From G958295935 sp965224235 (lineage in GTDB: Bacteria > Chloroflexota > Dehalococcoidia > Lucifugimonadales > Lucifugimonadaceae): 64,000 nucleotides of DNA. The notes below the pieces were generated by a model, which saw only the letters and a list, made by a program, of their open reading frames with translations, had not been told where the DNA came from and ran no database searches. The translations under genes and the position numbers were made by a program. This document shows positions 45,709 through 54,561 of this stretch, in pieces. The stretch spans positions 372,001 to 436,000 of the forward strand of contig CBDCYP010000001.1 of the NCBI GenBank assembly GCA_965224235.1. Reading direction: 5' to 3'. How positions within the stretch are numbered: the stretch's first letter is position 1; each line of letters opens with the position of its first letter.

Positions 45709-47796
45709 TTAGACAAACAGCGGACCGAAGATCAGGGAAACGACCGCCATCAGCTTCAGCAATATGTTGATAGCCGGCCCCGACGTGTCCTTGAAGGGAT
45801 CGCCAACCGTGTCGCCAGTCACTGCTGCGGAGTGTGCGTCTGAACCCTTGCCGCCGTGGTGTCCCAGTTCAACGTACTTCTTGGCGTTGTCCCATGCGCC
45901 TCCGGCGTTTGCCATGAAGATCGCAAGCAGGAACCCCGTAATAATGGACCCGGCGAGCATGCCGCCCAAAGCCTCAGCGCCCATCACAGCGCCAACGACG
46001 ATCGGCGCAATGACGGCAATCAGCCCGGGCAGGATCATGGCTCGAAGCGCGCCGCTCGTGCTTATATCCACCGCGCGGGCTGCGTCCGGTTTCACGCCTT
46101 CGACGCCCTCCCGCAGTCCCGGAATCTCCCGGAATTGCCGGCGGACCTCTTCGATCATCGCCGCTGCGGCGGTACCAACTGCCTGCATAGTGAGGCCCGA
46201 AAACAGGAATGGCAGCAAGGCGCCAATCAAGGCGCCCATAAGGATTTTGGGTTCCAGGAGGTTGAACACAGCGACGCCGGTGACCTGACCGTAGGCCGCC
46301 ATGAGGGCCAGGGCGGTTAGTACGGCGGACCCGATGGCGAACCCTTTGCCGGTCGCCGCCGTCGTATTTCCGAGCGCGTCCAGAGCATCCGTGCGTTCCC
46401 TGACTTCGGGCTCGAGATGTGCCTGTTCGGCGATACCGCCTGCGTTGTCGGCTACGGGCCCGTACGCGTCGGTCGCCAGCGTGATGCCCAGTGTGGACAG
46501 CATACCGACGGCCGCCAGCCCGATTCCGTAGAGTCCGGCGAGTTCGTTGGCGACGTAGATTCCGATCACGATCGCGATTGCCGGGATGACCGTGCTGTAC
46601 ATGCCGACTGCGATGCCAGCGATGATCGTGGAGGAGTGCCCAGTTTCGGACTGTTTCGCGATCCCCTTGACCCAGCGATATTCGTACGACGTGAACCACT
46701 CAGTAGCGGTTCCGATTATCTGCCCAACCACGAGACCGGCAACTACTACTCCAAACAACTTCCAGGGTTCCACTCCGGCCGGGAATTCGAGCATACCTAT
46801 GAGGATGCCCGCGCCAATGAGGCCAAGGGCGCCTGCCCCATAAATGGCGAACCGCAACTGCCAGAGGAGCCTACCCATGGTGGCTTTCGGAGGGGTGCGC
46901 ACGACGGCGGCGGCGATTACCGAGGCGATTATCCCTGCGCCGGCGATGGCTATCGGCAGCACCGCAAGAGTTGCGTTGAACTCTGTGGCTCTCGATCCAG
47001 CCACCCCGGCGATGCCCACCGTGGTGGCAAGGGCCAGCGAAGCGATGATCGATCCCACATATGACTCGAACAGGTCGGCGCCCATGCCGGCGACGTCCCC
47101 GACGTTGTCTCCCACGTTGTCCGCAATTACCGCAGGGTTACGCGGGTCGTCCTCCGGAAGCCCCGCCTCAACCTTTCCCACGAGGTCTGCCCCAACATCG
47201 GCTGCCTTCGTGTAGATTCCGCCTCCGACCCTGGCGAAGAGGGCGATCGACGATGCGCCGAAGGCAAATCCGGCAACTACGTTGGGATTCTGAAATAGCC
47301 ACCACAGCGCCGTGACGCCGATCAACCCGATTCCCACGACAGTCATGCCCATTACCGCCCCGGAGTTAAACGCAATCCGCAACGCCGGGTTCAGGCCCCT
47401 TTGTGCGGCGGTGGCGGTCCTGGAATTTCCCCGCACGGCTATATTCATGCCGATGTATCCCGCCAGCGCGGATCCAATGGCGCCGGCAAGGTACGAAAGG
47501 GCGGTCCACGGTCCCCGTTCTTCTACTCGACCAATCGCATTGATCTCATTGATTTTCGACTCGTCCAGGACGTTGAAATCGATGAACAGCAGCAGCAGAA
47601 CGAATATCATTACGACGAATATCGCCAATATCGTGTACTCGCGACGCAAGAAAGCAGACGAGCCCTCGCGAATCAGCTCCGCTATTTCGCGAACAGTTTC
47701 ATTCCCTTCGTCGTTTCGTAGAACGAGCCAGGCAAGAATCGCCGCCGTCACCAGGGCTACTGCGCCCGATATAAGCCCAAGAGCGATTGAACCCAT
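45709..47796 (-). CDS. hppA: Membrane-bound ion-translocating pyrophosphatase (K+-dependent type)
   Basis: 695 residues from ATG 47796 (GGGGGA 9 bases upstream; an upstream start at 47841 adds 15). About 16 membrane helices. PPi-binding motifs are in DVGADLVGKVEAGLPEDDPR and in ADNVGDNVGD, and again near the end, GDTVGDPFKDTSGP. At the K+-dependence site the sequence is GNTTAATGKGFAIGSA: the Ala replaces the Lys seen in K+-independent enzymes. H+ or Na+ pumping cannot be decided by eye. Confidence 0.94.
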   Translation of the reverse strand: MGSIALGLISGAVALVTAAILAWLVLRNDEGNETVREIAELIREGSSAFLRREYTILAIFVVMIFVLLLLFIDFNVLDESKINEINAIGRVEERGPWTALSYLAGAIGSALAGYIGMNIAVRGNSRTATAAQRGLNPALRIAFNSGAVMGMTVVGIGLIGVTALWWLFQNPNVVAGFAFGASSIALFARVGGGIYTKAADVGADLVGKVEAGLPEDDPRNPAVIADNVGDNVGDVAGMGADLFESYVGSIIASLALATTVGIAGVAGSRATEFNATLAVLPIAIAGAGIIASVIAAAVVRTPPKATMGRLLWQLRFAIYGAGALGLIGAGILIGMLEFPAGVEPWKLFGVVVAGLVVGQIIGTATEWFTSYEYRWVKGIAKQSETGHSSTIIAGIAVGMYSTVIPAIAIVIGIYVANELAGLYGIGLAAVGMLSTLGITLATDAYGPVADNAGGIAEQAHLEPEVRERTDALDALGNTTAATGKGFAIGSAVLTALALMAAYGQVTGVAVFNLLEPKILMGALIGALLPFLFSGLTMQAVGTAAAAMIEEVRRQFREIPGLREGVEGVKPDAARAVDISTSGALRAMILPGLIAVIAPIVVGAVMGAEALGGMLAGSIITGFLLAIFMANAGGAWDNAKKYVELGHHGGKGSDAHSAAVTGDTVGDPFKDTSGPAINILLKLMAVVSLIFGPLFV

Positions 47797-48201
47797 CCAG
47801 ATATATCCCCCGCGGAAAACCTTCTCCAAGTGGAAGGTCAAGAGCAGATTGTCGATCAGTCAAGCCATGCTTCCGAGGCGACCTTGACGGGCGCGAACAT
47901 GGATCAATACCGGAAATTAGCAGCAGAACGCCTGAACGGTCAATTGAAGAACCCTGTCGGACTACCCCCCGGTTCGTCATCCACAAGGTGTGAGACCGCA
48001 AATGAGGGCGCAATGACGGGCGCAATGCTCCCAACAGAGCCTGATCACTAAACTGGCTCCTCCTCTCCACTCCCCCGCAAAACCCGTCATTACCGTGACA
48101 ACGGTAACCCAAACCGCCCTGTGGTTCCCCGATCGGAGTCGGGCACACGAATGGCGTGTTGGGTCAGGGGGAAGACGGCCGACAGAGCGGGCTGGCGAAA
48201 T
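47797..48201. other. Gap with REP-like palindromes
   Basis: gtcattaccgtgacaacggt (from 48086) and gttccccgatcggagtcggg (from 48124) are members of the two palindrome families. No gene is seen. Confidence 0.6.
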
Positions 48202-48852
48202 TCAGCGCCGTTTTTTGAGGTTTGACTCCAGTGAAGCCATTCGATCTTCGAGCGCGGTCTGCCGCAGGGCGTGGGTAACGTCCCCGCGAGTACGCTCCAC
48301 GACTCCCCTCAATTGATCGGTTCGCCGTCTTAGTCCACCGGTTACACCTTCGGGGAAATCTATAGTCCCCAAAACACTCAGCGATTCGTCCATGATTCCG
48401 AGAAGCTCATCTGCTCTCGCGGCGTCACCATGCCGAATGGCGTCGAGCGCGGCTCGCCTCAACTCGCTTGCCGCCTCGGCCAAGCCGTTCAGCCAGACCG
48501 GATACGCGACGTCCAACTGGGCAGGTCCTGGAATCGTCTGGCTATCCAGCAGCGCGATTGTAAGGGCCGCCTCGACGAACTCCTTTTCGCCGTCGAACCT
48601 GAATCCGCCGGAGACCGGGGCGTTAAGGTTTGCGTTTCGCCGGGTCAGTGTTTCCCGGGCGGCGCCGGATAACTCACGGGCGGCGTCGAATTCGCCGCGG
48701 TGGGCAGCGCGAATCGCCCGGGATGAGAGCTGAATGGCGCGGCGGGAATTGGTCAAGCCCGCTTCCCGGGCCTCGTGTGATTTCTCCAGCTCGGCGATCG
48801 ATTCCATGCGGATCCGCTGGAGCGTTTCGATCAGCCGTTCCGAACCAGTCAT
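48202..48852 (-). CDS. Translin-like helical protein
   Basis: 216 residues, almost all helical. RRAIQLSSRAIRAAHRGEFD, FVEAALTIALL, YPVWLNGLAEAASELRR and GDAARADELLGIMDESL match the translin fold, including the C-terminal GLRRRTDQLRGVVERTRGDV. Translin relatives bind RNA or ssDNA. Bacterial and archaeal members are uncharacterised. It follows thiE by 8 bases on the same strand. Confidence 0.8.
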   Translation of the reverse strand: MTGSERLIETLQRIRMESIAELEKSHEAREAGLTNSRRAIQLSSRAIRAAHRGEFDAARELSGAARETLTRRNANLNAPVSGGFRFDGEKEFVEAALTIALLDSQTIPGPAQLDVAYPVWLNGLAEAASELRRAALDAIRHGDAARADELLGIMDESLSVLGTIDFPEGVTGGLRRRTDQLRGVVERTRGDVTHALRQTALEDRMASLESNLKKRR

Positions 48853-48860
48853 ACCTGGTT

Positions 48861-49859
48861 CTACTCTCCGGCAAATGCGCTTGCCAACGTTCGGGTAGCG
48901 CGCTCCGGGTCGTCAGCCATCGTTACCGCCGTGGCGACACAGATCGCGTCGGCCCCGGCCGCTGCGACGCGGCTGGCGTTTTCATGGTTGATTCCCCCTA
49001 TCGCCACTACCGGGTTTCCGACCGAACGCTTCACTTCCCTCAACGTTTCGAGACCGGCGGGGCGGGTGTCCTGTTTGGTCGTGGTTGGGAAAATCGATCC
49101 GACGGCGATGTAGTCGGCCGATTCAGCTTCGGAATCGAGGGCCTCCTGCAAAAGCGCGTTGGAGGCGCCAATGATCTGGTGAGGGGCCAATACCTGCCGA
49201 GCCGCGTCCACGGGGAGGTCACCCTGACCAACATGCAGTCCGTCTGCGTCGACTATCCGGGCGATGTCTGAATAATCGTTGACGATGAACAGCGCGCCGT
49301 AATCCGCGCACATGTCCCTGATAGCTCGTGCCGCAGCCAGGATTTCGCCGCCTGGACCGCCCTTATGCCGCAACTGGATCGCGACTGCTCCTCCCAACAG
49401 CGCCGCTTTGGCCACCTCAGCAGCGGGCCGCCCTCTGGTGTGACTCGGATCCACGATCACATAAACACCGTCAAGCCCGGACGCCACGCTCTTGCGGACA
49501 TCGGATTCCAAACGGTCCGCCACGCGCAGCAAGACCTTGCCGGCCCGTTCGAGCCAGTCCGGCGGTAATGGGCTCTCGCCGTCGGGCGCTGCTTCGCCAA
49601 GCAACTCGATGGCCCGCATGGTGGCGTTCTGCGCCCGAATGCCTAGCGGCTTTGGATTCGCTCCCCGTCTGGTCAGGTCGTGGAAGGCAGTCCGGTCCCG
49701 ACCCTCCGACGCCCCATCAACTGGCATCGCCTCTCGCAGCGACAGCAGGTCAGTCGTAAGGCCGATTGGCGATGTGGCGACGACCTCGAGAAACCTTAGG
49801 TTGCGGTGAATGGACTCCGCCAGGGCATCGAGATACGCCTTGCGTTGTGGTGGAATCAC
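48861..49859 (-). CDS. thiE: Thiamine-phosphate synthase with N-terminal extension
   Basis: 332 residues. Residues about 130-332 are the ThiE barrel (GLDGVYVIVDPSHTRGRP, AIQLRHKGG, DGLHVGQGDLPVDAAR, GSIFPTTTKQDTRPAG, IGGINHENASRV). The first 125 residues form a helical domain with a Leu-rich core, also present in some cyanobacterial and Chloroflexi ThiE proteins and of unclear role. Couples HMP-PP and THZ-P to give thiamine phosphate. thiL lies at 55075-56109. Confidence 0.9.
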   Translation of the reverse strand: MIPPQRKAYLDALAESIHRNLRFLEVVATSPIGLTTDLLSLREAMPVDGASEGRDRTAFHDLTRRGANPKPLGIRAQNATMRAIELLGEAAPDGESPLPPDWLERAGKVLLRVADRLESDVRKSVASGLDGVYVIVDPSHTRGRPAAEVAKAALLGGAVAIQLRHKGGPGGEILAAARAIRDMCADYGALFIVNDYSDIARIVDADGLHVGQGDLPVDAARQVLAPHQIIGASNALLQEALDSEAESADYIAVGSIFPTTTKQDTRPAGLETLREVKRSVGNPVVAIGGINHENASRVAAAGADAICVATAVTMADDPERATRTLASAFAGE

Positions 49860-49951
49860 GCTGGCGCTATTTTCTGCGTTCCGTAGAACGCGGCACGGTA
49901 TTAATCAGTTGAGACAGGAGCCGAAGTGTAGCACCGGGAAACAGGAACTCT

Positions 49952-49972
49952 GCTCTCGTTTAAGCGGAGAGC
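49952..49972. repeat. Small hairpin downstream of yraN
   Basis: gctctc/gagagc, perfect 6-bp stem with a 9-base loop. No T-run follows on either strand, so it is a weak candidate terminator. Confidence 0.3.
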
Positions 49973-49997
49973 GGCGGTTGGTAACCTGGCAGAAGCT

Positions 49998-50372
49998 TCA
50001 ATCGGTTACAGCGTCCCTGACGACGTCGACGCGTTCGGCCCGGCCGGTTCGATCCAATTCGACAGCCACCAGATCGATTCGCCAGTCGGAGTGTTCCAGT
50101 CCTTTGTCGGCTAAGTATGCCCGCGCGGCAGCGGCGAGCCTCGATTTCTTGGCCTCCGTAAGGGATTCCTCAGGGATTCCGAATGCGCCTGAGCGCCTCG
50201 CCTTCACCTCGACAAAGACCAGTTCACCGGCGTTTTGGGCGACGATGTCGATCTCCCCTTCCCTGACCCGATAGTTGCGTTCGACGATTTTGTAACCCGA
50301 ACGTCTCAGATGGGCCGCAGCAGCGGCTTCGCCTGCACGCCCGGCGCCGGACGGGAGTCTCAGGGTGCCCAT
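49998..50372 (-). CDS. YraN/UPF0102 family protein
   Basis: 124 residues from ATG 50372. The restriction-endonuclease-like core has GRAGEAAAAAHLRRSGY, EGEIDIVAQNAGELVFVEVK (Asp, Glu-x-Lys catalytic pattern) and RIDLVAV. Function unproven. The frame begins 13 bases before the rnhB stop, the usual rnhB-yraN pairing. Confidence 0.9.
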   Translation of the reverse strand: MGTLRLPSGAGRAGEAAAAAHLRRSGYKIVERNYRVREGEIDIVAQNAGELVFVEVKARRSGAFGIPEESLTEAKKSRLAAAARAYLADKGLEHSDWRIDLVAVELDRTGRAERVDVVRDAVTD

Positions 50373-51031
50373 AAGTTTACCGATCTGACGGATGCGGCAG
50401 CGCGCACGGGCGCAAAGGATTGCCTGTGGATGGGGCACGGGCCAAGTTTGCCCAGCGCCTCCATGTGTTCGGCCGTTCCGTACCCCTTGTTACTGGCGAA
50501 ACCGTAGCCGGGGTAGCGCGCCGCAAACGACTCCGCCATCAGCCGGTCCCGAGTCACCTTGGCGACGATGGACGCGGCCGCGATGCTGATCGAAATTGCA
50601 TCGCCCCTAATGATCGAGGTTTGCGGCAAGTCGACATCGGTCAGGGATATTGCGTCGATCAGCAGGTGGTCAGGAGTGATGTCCAGGTCATCAAGAGCCC
50701 TGGTCATGGCGAGGCGGGTTGCCGGGACGATGCCTATGGAGTCGATCTCCGATGGCGCACACGACCCGATGCCCACAGCCCTGGCGTTACGGTGAATTTG
50801 CTCATACGCGAGTTCGCGCTGGCCGACGGACATCCGTTTACTATCACGGATCAGCCCGAACCACGTCTCCGGAATCTGTTCAGGCATGATGACCGCTGAA
50901 GCCATAACGGGGCCGGCGAGCGGCCCGCGCCCAACCTCGTCGATCCCGGCGACGAACCGGCAACCGTTGTCGTTCAGCCCGTGTTCATGGGTGGCGTCGG
51001 GGTGTTTTCGGTCCACAACCTGACTTCTCAT
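50360..51031 (-). CDS. rnhB: Ribonuclease HII
   Basis: 223 residues. GIDEVGRGPLAGPV has the first Asp-Glu of the DEDD site. DHLLIDAISL supplies the next Asp, and ASIVAKVTRDRLM the C-terminal features. Removes RNA primers and ribonucleotides from DNA. Operon with yraN. Confidence 0.95.
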   Translation of the reverse strand: MRSQVVDRKHPDATHEHGLNDNGCRFVAGIDEVGRGPLAGPVMASAVIMPEQIPETWFGLIRDSKRMSVGQRELAYEQIHRNARAVGIGSCAPSEIDSIGIVPATRLAMTRALDDLDITPDHLLIDAISLTDVDLPQTSIIRGDAISISIAAASIVAKVTRDRLMAESFAARYPGYGFASNKGYGTAEHMEALGKLGPCPIHRQSFAPVRAAASVRSVNLWAP

Positions 51032-51164
51032 ACAGAAATCCGTTCAGAACTGCGTTACTTGGCCGACTATCCGCAGCGTCGGCTGAAACATAGCTCACCG
51101 GAGTGGCAGGCGCTGCTATCAAACTGGCAGATTGGCCACCATGTCGAATCTGCATTGGCGGAGG

Positions 51165-51680
51165 TTAGTTCCCCAAGCCCCTTAGCATGCCGCGAACGTA
51201 TGCGATCTGGCCCAGGTGTTGCGCTTCTTCCACCAGCAGGTGCGCCAACACCCAGTTGACGGTCGGGCCGGGATCGACCCGTCGGTGACTGTACCGCTTA
51301 CCCAAGTCGTCCACCGTCAGGCTATCCAGATGCGCAATGGTGGATTTGCGCGCGGCATTGTAGTAGCTCATCAGGTCGGCCAACGGCAATTCGGGCATCG
51401 CCGCGGCATCTTCAGCCGACTGGCCCGCGCCGTGATCTTCCGGTTGCAGTCCGAATTTCGAGTACCAACTGTCGACAATCCATACTTCGGTCGCTTGTCG
51501 AAGGTACGAGTTGACCCATCGGTCCTCCACCCTCGCCATGTGCCACACCTGCCACGTGATGCTGTTGGACGACGGGGACGGTTGCCATGCCAGCTCTACC
51601 GGTGTCAGGCCGTCAAGCGCCTGTTCGAGTCCTTCGAGGTACTCATCGAGTCCGCTGCGAACTACGTCACGAAAATCCAT
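51165..51680 (-). CDS. DinB-family protein
   Basis: 171 residues of a four-helix DinB/YfiT-like bundle. Metal-site His residues lie in ITWQVWHMARVEDRW and in LVEEAQHLGQIAYVRG. DinB proteins include thiol transferases (bacillithiol, mycothiol) and damage-induced proteins. Its start directly abuts the mnmA stop. Confidence 0.8.
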   Translation of the reverse strand: MDFRDVVRSGLDEYLEGLEQALDGLTPVELAWQPSPSSNSITWQVWHMARVEDRWVNSYLRQATEVWIVDSWYSKFGLQPEDHGAGQSAEDAAAMPELPLADLMSYYNAARKSTIAHLDSLTVDDLGKRYSHRRVDPGPTVNWVLAHLLVEEAQHLGQIAYVRGMLRGLGN

Positions 51681-52844
51681 CTAATCCCTCCGGTCGTCTG
51701 GGGTTGTTCCAGTGGTTACGGCTTCCCGATCGTGGTTAGTTGGCTGACCGGCATGTTCGATGACCCCGCCGCCCAAGACGTCAACCCCACGGTAGAACAC
51801 CACCGCCTGGCCTGGCGTTACCGCTCTTTGTGGCGCGTCGAAAGTTATCAATGCCCGGTTGCCGGCGATCGGTGTAACAAGGGCGCTTTCTTCACGGCCG
51901 CGGTAGCGGATGGATGCCGTGACCCTGACAGGCGCCGTGGGCCGATCTCCGGAAATCCAGTTTACCGCCGACGCCGTCAATTCCCGTTGGGCCAGATCCT
52001 CAGCCGGGCCGACTCTCACCGTGCCGGTACCGGCATCTATCCCGGTCACGAATAGCGGCCTTCCTGCCCCTCCGGCGTTAGGCAATCCGCGGCGCTGGCC
52101 GACCGTGAACTTGTGAATACCGTCATGCCTGCCAAGCACCCTGCCCTGCCCGTCAACCACGTCGCCGGGCATTTTCGATTCGAGGCGAAGTTCGACGAAT
52201 TCCTTATAGCTACCTGCCGGAATAAAGCAGATGTCCTGGCTATCCGGCTTGTCGGCCACCGGGAGACTGGCGTCTGCGGCCAACTGGCGAATTTCGTGCT
52301 TTGAATAGCCCCCGATCGGCAAGAGCAATCGGGCGAGTTGATATTGAGTCAGCGTGTACAGAACGTACGACTGGTCCTTTGAACTGTCCGCCCCTCTTTC
52401 GATCCGGTAGGCGCCACCCGACTCGCGCACCTGAGCGTAGTGGCCCGTGGCGACAAAGTCAGCGCCCAACACCAGAGCGCGATTCATGAGGAAGTCGAAC
52501 TTCAACCGGTCGTTACAGGCGAGGCACGGGAATGGCGTGCGGCCGCGTTCGTATTCGGTGACGAAGTAGTCGATTACGTGCCTCTGAAACTCCTTTTCGA
52601 AGTTCATGTAGTAGTGCTTCGCACCAATGATCCGGCATACTGCGCGGGCGTCCTGCACGTCTTCGAGGGAGCAGCAAGAACGGCTGAGCCTCCCAGCGCC
52701 CTCGAACGGGGCTTCGAACAGCCGCATCGTAACGCCGACGACCTCGTATCCCTGCCGCGCAAGCCGCGCCGCGGCGACTGACGAATCTACTCCGCCGCTC
52801 ATGGCGACGACGACCTTCTGTGGCTTTGATGTGACTGAGTTCAT
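51681..52844 (-). CDS. mnmA: tRNA-specific 2-thiouridylase MnmA
   Basis: About 387 residues from ATG 52844. PP-loop AMSGGVDSSVAAA, first catalytic Cys in CLACNDRLKFDF, second in DSQDICFIPAG, and a C-terminal domain with GQRRGLPNAGG. Thiolates U34 of tRNA-Lys, -Glu and -Gln; sulfur from a cysteine desulfurase. Divergent from rsfS. Confidence 0.95.
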   Translation of the reverse strand: MNSVTSKPQKVVVAMSGGVDSSVAAARLARQGYEVVGVTMRLFEAPFEGAGRLSRSCCSLEDVQDARAVCRIIGAKHYYMNFEKEFQRHVIDYFVTEYERGRTPFPCLACNDRLKFDFLMNRALVLGADFVATGHYAQVRESGGAYRIERGADSSKDQSYVLYTLTQYQLARLLLPIGGYSKHEIRQLAADASLPVADKPDSQDICFIPAGSYKEFVELRLESKMPGDVVDGQGRVLGRHDGIHKFTVGQRRGLPNAGGAGRPLFVTGIDAGTGTVRVGPAEDLAQRELTASAVNWISGDRPTAPVRVTASIRYRGREESALVTPIAGNRALITFDAPQRAVTPGQAVVFYRGVDVLGGGVIEHAGQPTNHDREAVTTGTTPDDRRD

Positions 52845-52921
52845 ATGATCAAGCCTAGCACCATAGGTTCGCGATCTCGTCGTTCCGGACACGACGCTGT
52901 CACCGTGTCAGTGGCTTCTGT

Positions 52922-52963
52922 GGTTCGGCCGACGCAGTCCGCGGTTCGGCCGACGCAGTCCGC
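52922..52963. repeat. Tandem duplication, 2 x 21 bp, in the rsfS promoter
   Basis: ggttcggccgacgcagtccg plus one c, twice head to tail, directly before TATAAT at 52964. It covers the region where -35 elements and activator sites would lie. Confidence 0.85.
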
Positions 52964-52969
52964 TATAAT
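52964..52969 (+). promoter_or_regulatory. Perfect -10 TATAAT of rsfS, 7 bases before its ATG
   Basis: TATAAT followed by tcactca and ATG at 52977. A start site 6-8 bases downstream of the -10 would fall at or next to the ATG, giving a leaderless mRNA. No clear TTGACA-like -35 is found; instead the 21-bp tandem repeat occupies that place. Confidence 0.6.
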
Positions 52970-52976
52970 TCACTCA

Positions 52977-53345
52977 ATGCAAGAGACAACGATCAGGAAC
53001 CTCCGGACGGAAGTCTGCGCCCGCATAGCACTTGACGAGGCGTCAGCGAAACTCGCTTCTGACGTCGTCCTGCTCGATCTGCGGGAAGCCACGGATTTCA
53101 CCGATTTCTTCGTAATCGCCAGCGGCGAGACGGACCGGCACATCGAGAGCATCGCAGAAGATCTGCGCCGATCGCTACGTTCGATGGGCGTTCGCCTAGT
53201 CGGCCGCGAGGGCAGTGGCAAGGGCGGGTGGATCCTGCTCGACTTCGGCGGCTTTATTGTTCACCTGTTTACGCGTCCCGTGCGAAACAAGTACGGCCTC
53301 GAAAAGCTCTGGGGCCGCGCACCGGAAATCGTCCGCGTCCAGTAG
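52977..53345 (+). CDS. rsfS: Ribosomal silencing factor RsfS (Iojap family)
   Basis: 122 residues from ATG 52977. LLDLREATDFTDFFVIASG, IAEDLRRSLRSMG, GWILLDFGGFIVHLFT and RNKYGLEKLWG match the family. Binds ribosomal protein uL14 and blocks subunit joining in starvation. The genes usually beside it (nadD) are not here. Confidence 0.93.
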   Translation: MQETTIRNLRTEVCARIALDEASAKLASDVVLLDLREATDFTDFFVIASGETDRHIESIAEDLRRSLRSMGVRLVGREGSGKGGWILLDFGGFIVHLFTRPVRNKYGLEKLWGRAPEIVRVQ

Positions 53346-53365
53346 CCGGCGCCGTTATTGGAGCG

Positions 53366-53815
53366 CTACTCGTAGATCCATGGGTCGACGGCCCGATCGT
53401 ACGAAGTAATTTCGGATTCATCGAAAAACAGCGGCACCTCACGCGCGGCGTCTTCCCTGTTTGCCGAACCGTGCACTATGTTGCGGCCCAAGTCCATGCC
53501 GAGATCGCCGCGAATGGTACCGGGCTGCGATTCCGATGGGTTTGTCACGCCCATCAACTTGCGAACGTTCGCCACGGCGTTTGTCCCCTCCAGCACCATC
53601 GCAACTGACGGCGACGAGGTAATGAACGAGATGAGGCCGTTATAAAACGGTTTGCCCTTGTGCTCGGCGTAGTGCCGAGCCGCCAGCGCCTCCGGGATGT
53701 GAATGAGTTTGAGGCCGGTGACCTTGAGCCCGGTTCGCTCGAAACGGGTAATTGCCTCTCCAATGAGGCCCCGTTGTACTCCGTCGGGTTTTATTAGCGC
53801 CAAAGTTCGTTCCAT
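53366..53815 (-). CDS. ndk: Nucleoside diphosphate kinase
   Basis: 150 residues from ATG 53815 with AGGAGA upstream. ERTLALIKPDGVQRGLIGE at the start and the active His in NIVHGSANREDAARE. Balances NTP pools. Last gene of a probable thiL-tsaE-tsaB-ndk run. Confidence 0.95.
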   Translation of the reverse strand: MERTLALIKPDGVQRGLIGEAITRFERTGLKVTGLKLIHIPEALAARHYAEHKGKPFYNGLISFITSSPSVAMVLEGTNAVANVRKLMGVTNPSESQPGTIRGDLGMDLGRNIVHGSANREDAAREVPLFFDESEITSYDRAVDPWIYE

Positions 53816-53877
53816 GTGTATCCGTTCTCCTGTCGATGATGGCTGCCTGCGTCCGTATTCGGACATCCGGCTGGTTA

Positions 53878-54561
53878 CTATTTTGGCGGTTTGGGTGGAG
53901 TAATACTGGGCTCGCGCACGTACATCGGGCGTATCGGTTGCTGAGGCCCATAGATGTTTTCAGAGAAATATTTTCGACCCAACGCAAGGAGCGCCGCAGG
54001 GTCGCGGGTCGGTGGGCTGCCTGCAAGCAATCTGCCGGGCTCCACCACGCCCGTTAACGTCATCGCCGCCTCCCCGCAGAACGCGGAATCCGTCGGGGCC
54101 TCCGCGACAAGTTTTTCCGGCGGCGCCAAGCCAATCTCAACTTCCTGACCGTCCACGTAGATCGCCCAAGCCAACTCTCCCCTGCCGGCGGGCAACGTGG
54201 AATACAGCGCCGTGCCTCGCCCCACCTTGTCGATGTAAGGCGCGACCTCGATGGCATGAGTCGAAACTGCTGCGATCGGCAAATCCCTCGGCGCGGCCAG
54301 GCCGATGACGACGCCTATCCCCACCCGCAGGGCGCTAAAGCCGCCGGGGCCGTTCGCAACTGCCAGATGGGTTATATCGGCCGGTGTGCGCTCCGATATT
54401 GCGAGCATGTCCATGATGGCCGGAAGAAGCTCGGCGCCGTGGTTCTGTTCCGACCTCCATGAACGACAGGCGACTGTACCGCCGCCGTCGTCGAGGCCGA
54501 TCCCGGCGTATCGCGTCGAGGTGTCGACCGCCAGCAGCAGCGTGGCCGCGTCTCGACTCAC
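53878..54561 (-). CDS. tsaB: tRNA threonylcarbamoyladenosine protein TsaB
   Basis: 227 residues. ASKHA-fold N-terminus LLLAVDTSTRYAGIGL and VANGPGGFSALRVGIGVVIG. Partner of TsaD and TsaE in t6A37 synthesis on tRNAs reading ANN codons. It overlaps tsaE by 4 bases; tsaD is not in this window. Confidence 0.93.
   Translation of the reverse strand: MSRDAATLLLAVDTSTRYAGIGLDDGGGTVACRSWRSEQNHGAELLPAIMDMLAISERTPADITHLAVANGPGGFSALRVGIGVVIGLAAPRDLPIAAVSTHAIEVAPYIDKVGRGTALYSTLPAGRGELAWAIYVDGQEVEIGLAPPEKLVAEAPTDSAFCGEAAMTLTGVVEPGRLLAGSPPTRDPAALLALGRKYFSENIYGPQQPIRPMYVREPSITPPKPPK

Noticed and set aside
46417..47064. 215-codon plus-strand frame in the pyrophosphatase gene
   Set aside because: Antisense shadow with no recognisable protein pattern.
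49860..49997. TPP riboswitch upstream of thiE
   Set aside because: No ctgaga or other thi-box block is visible on either strand.
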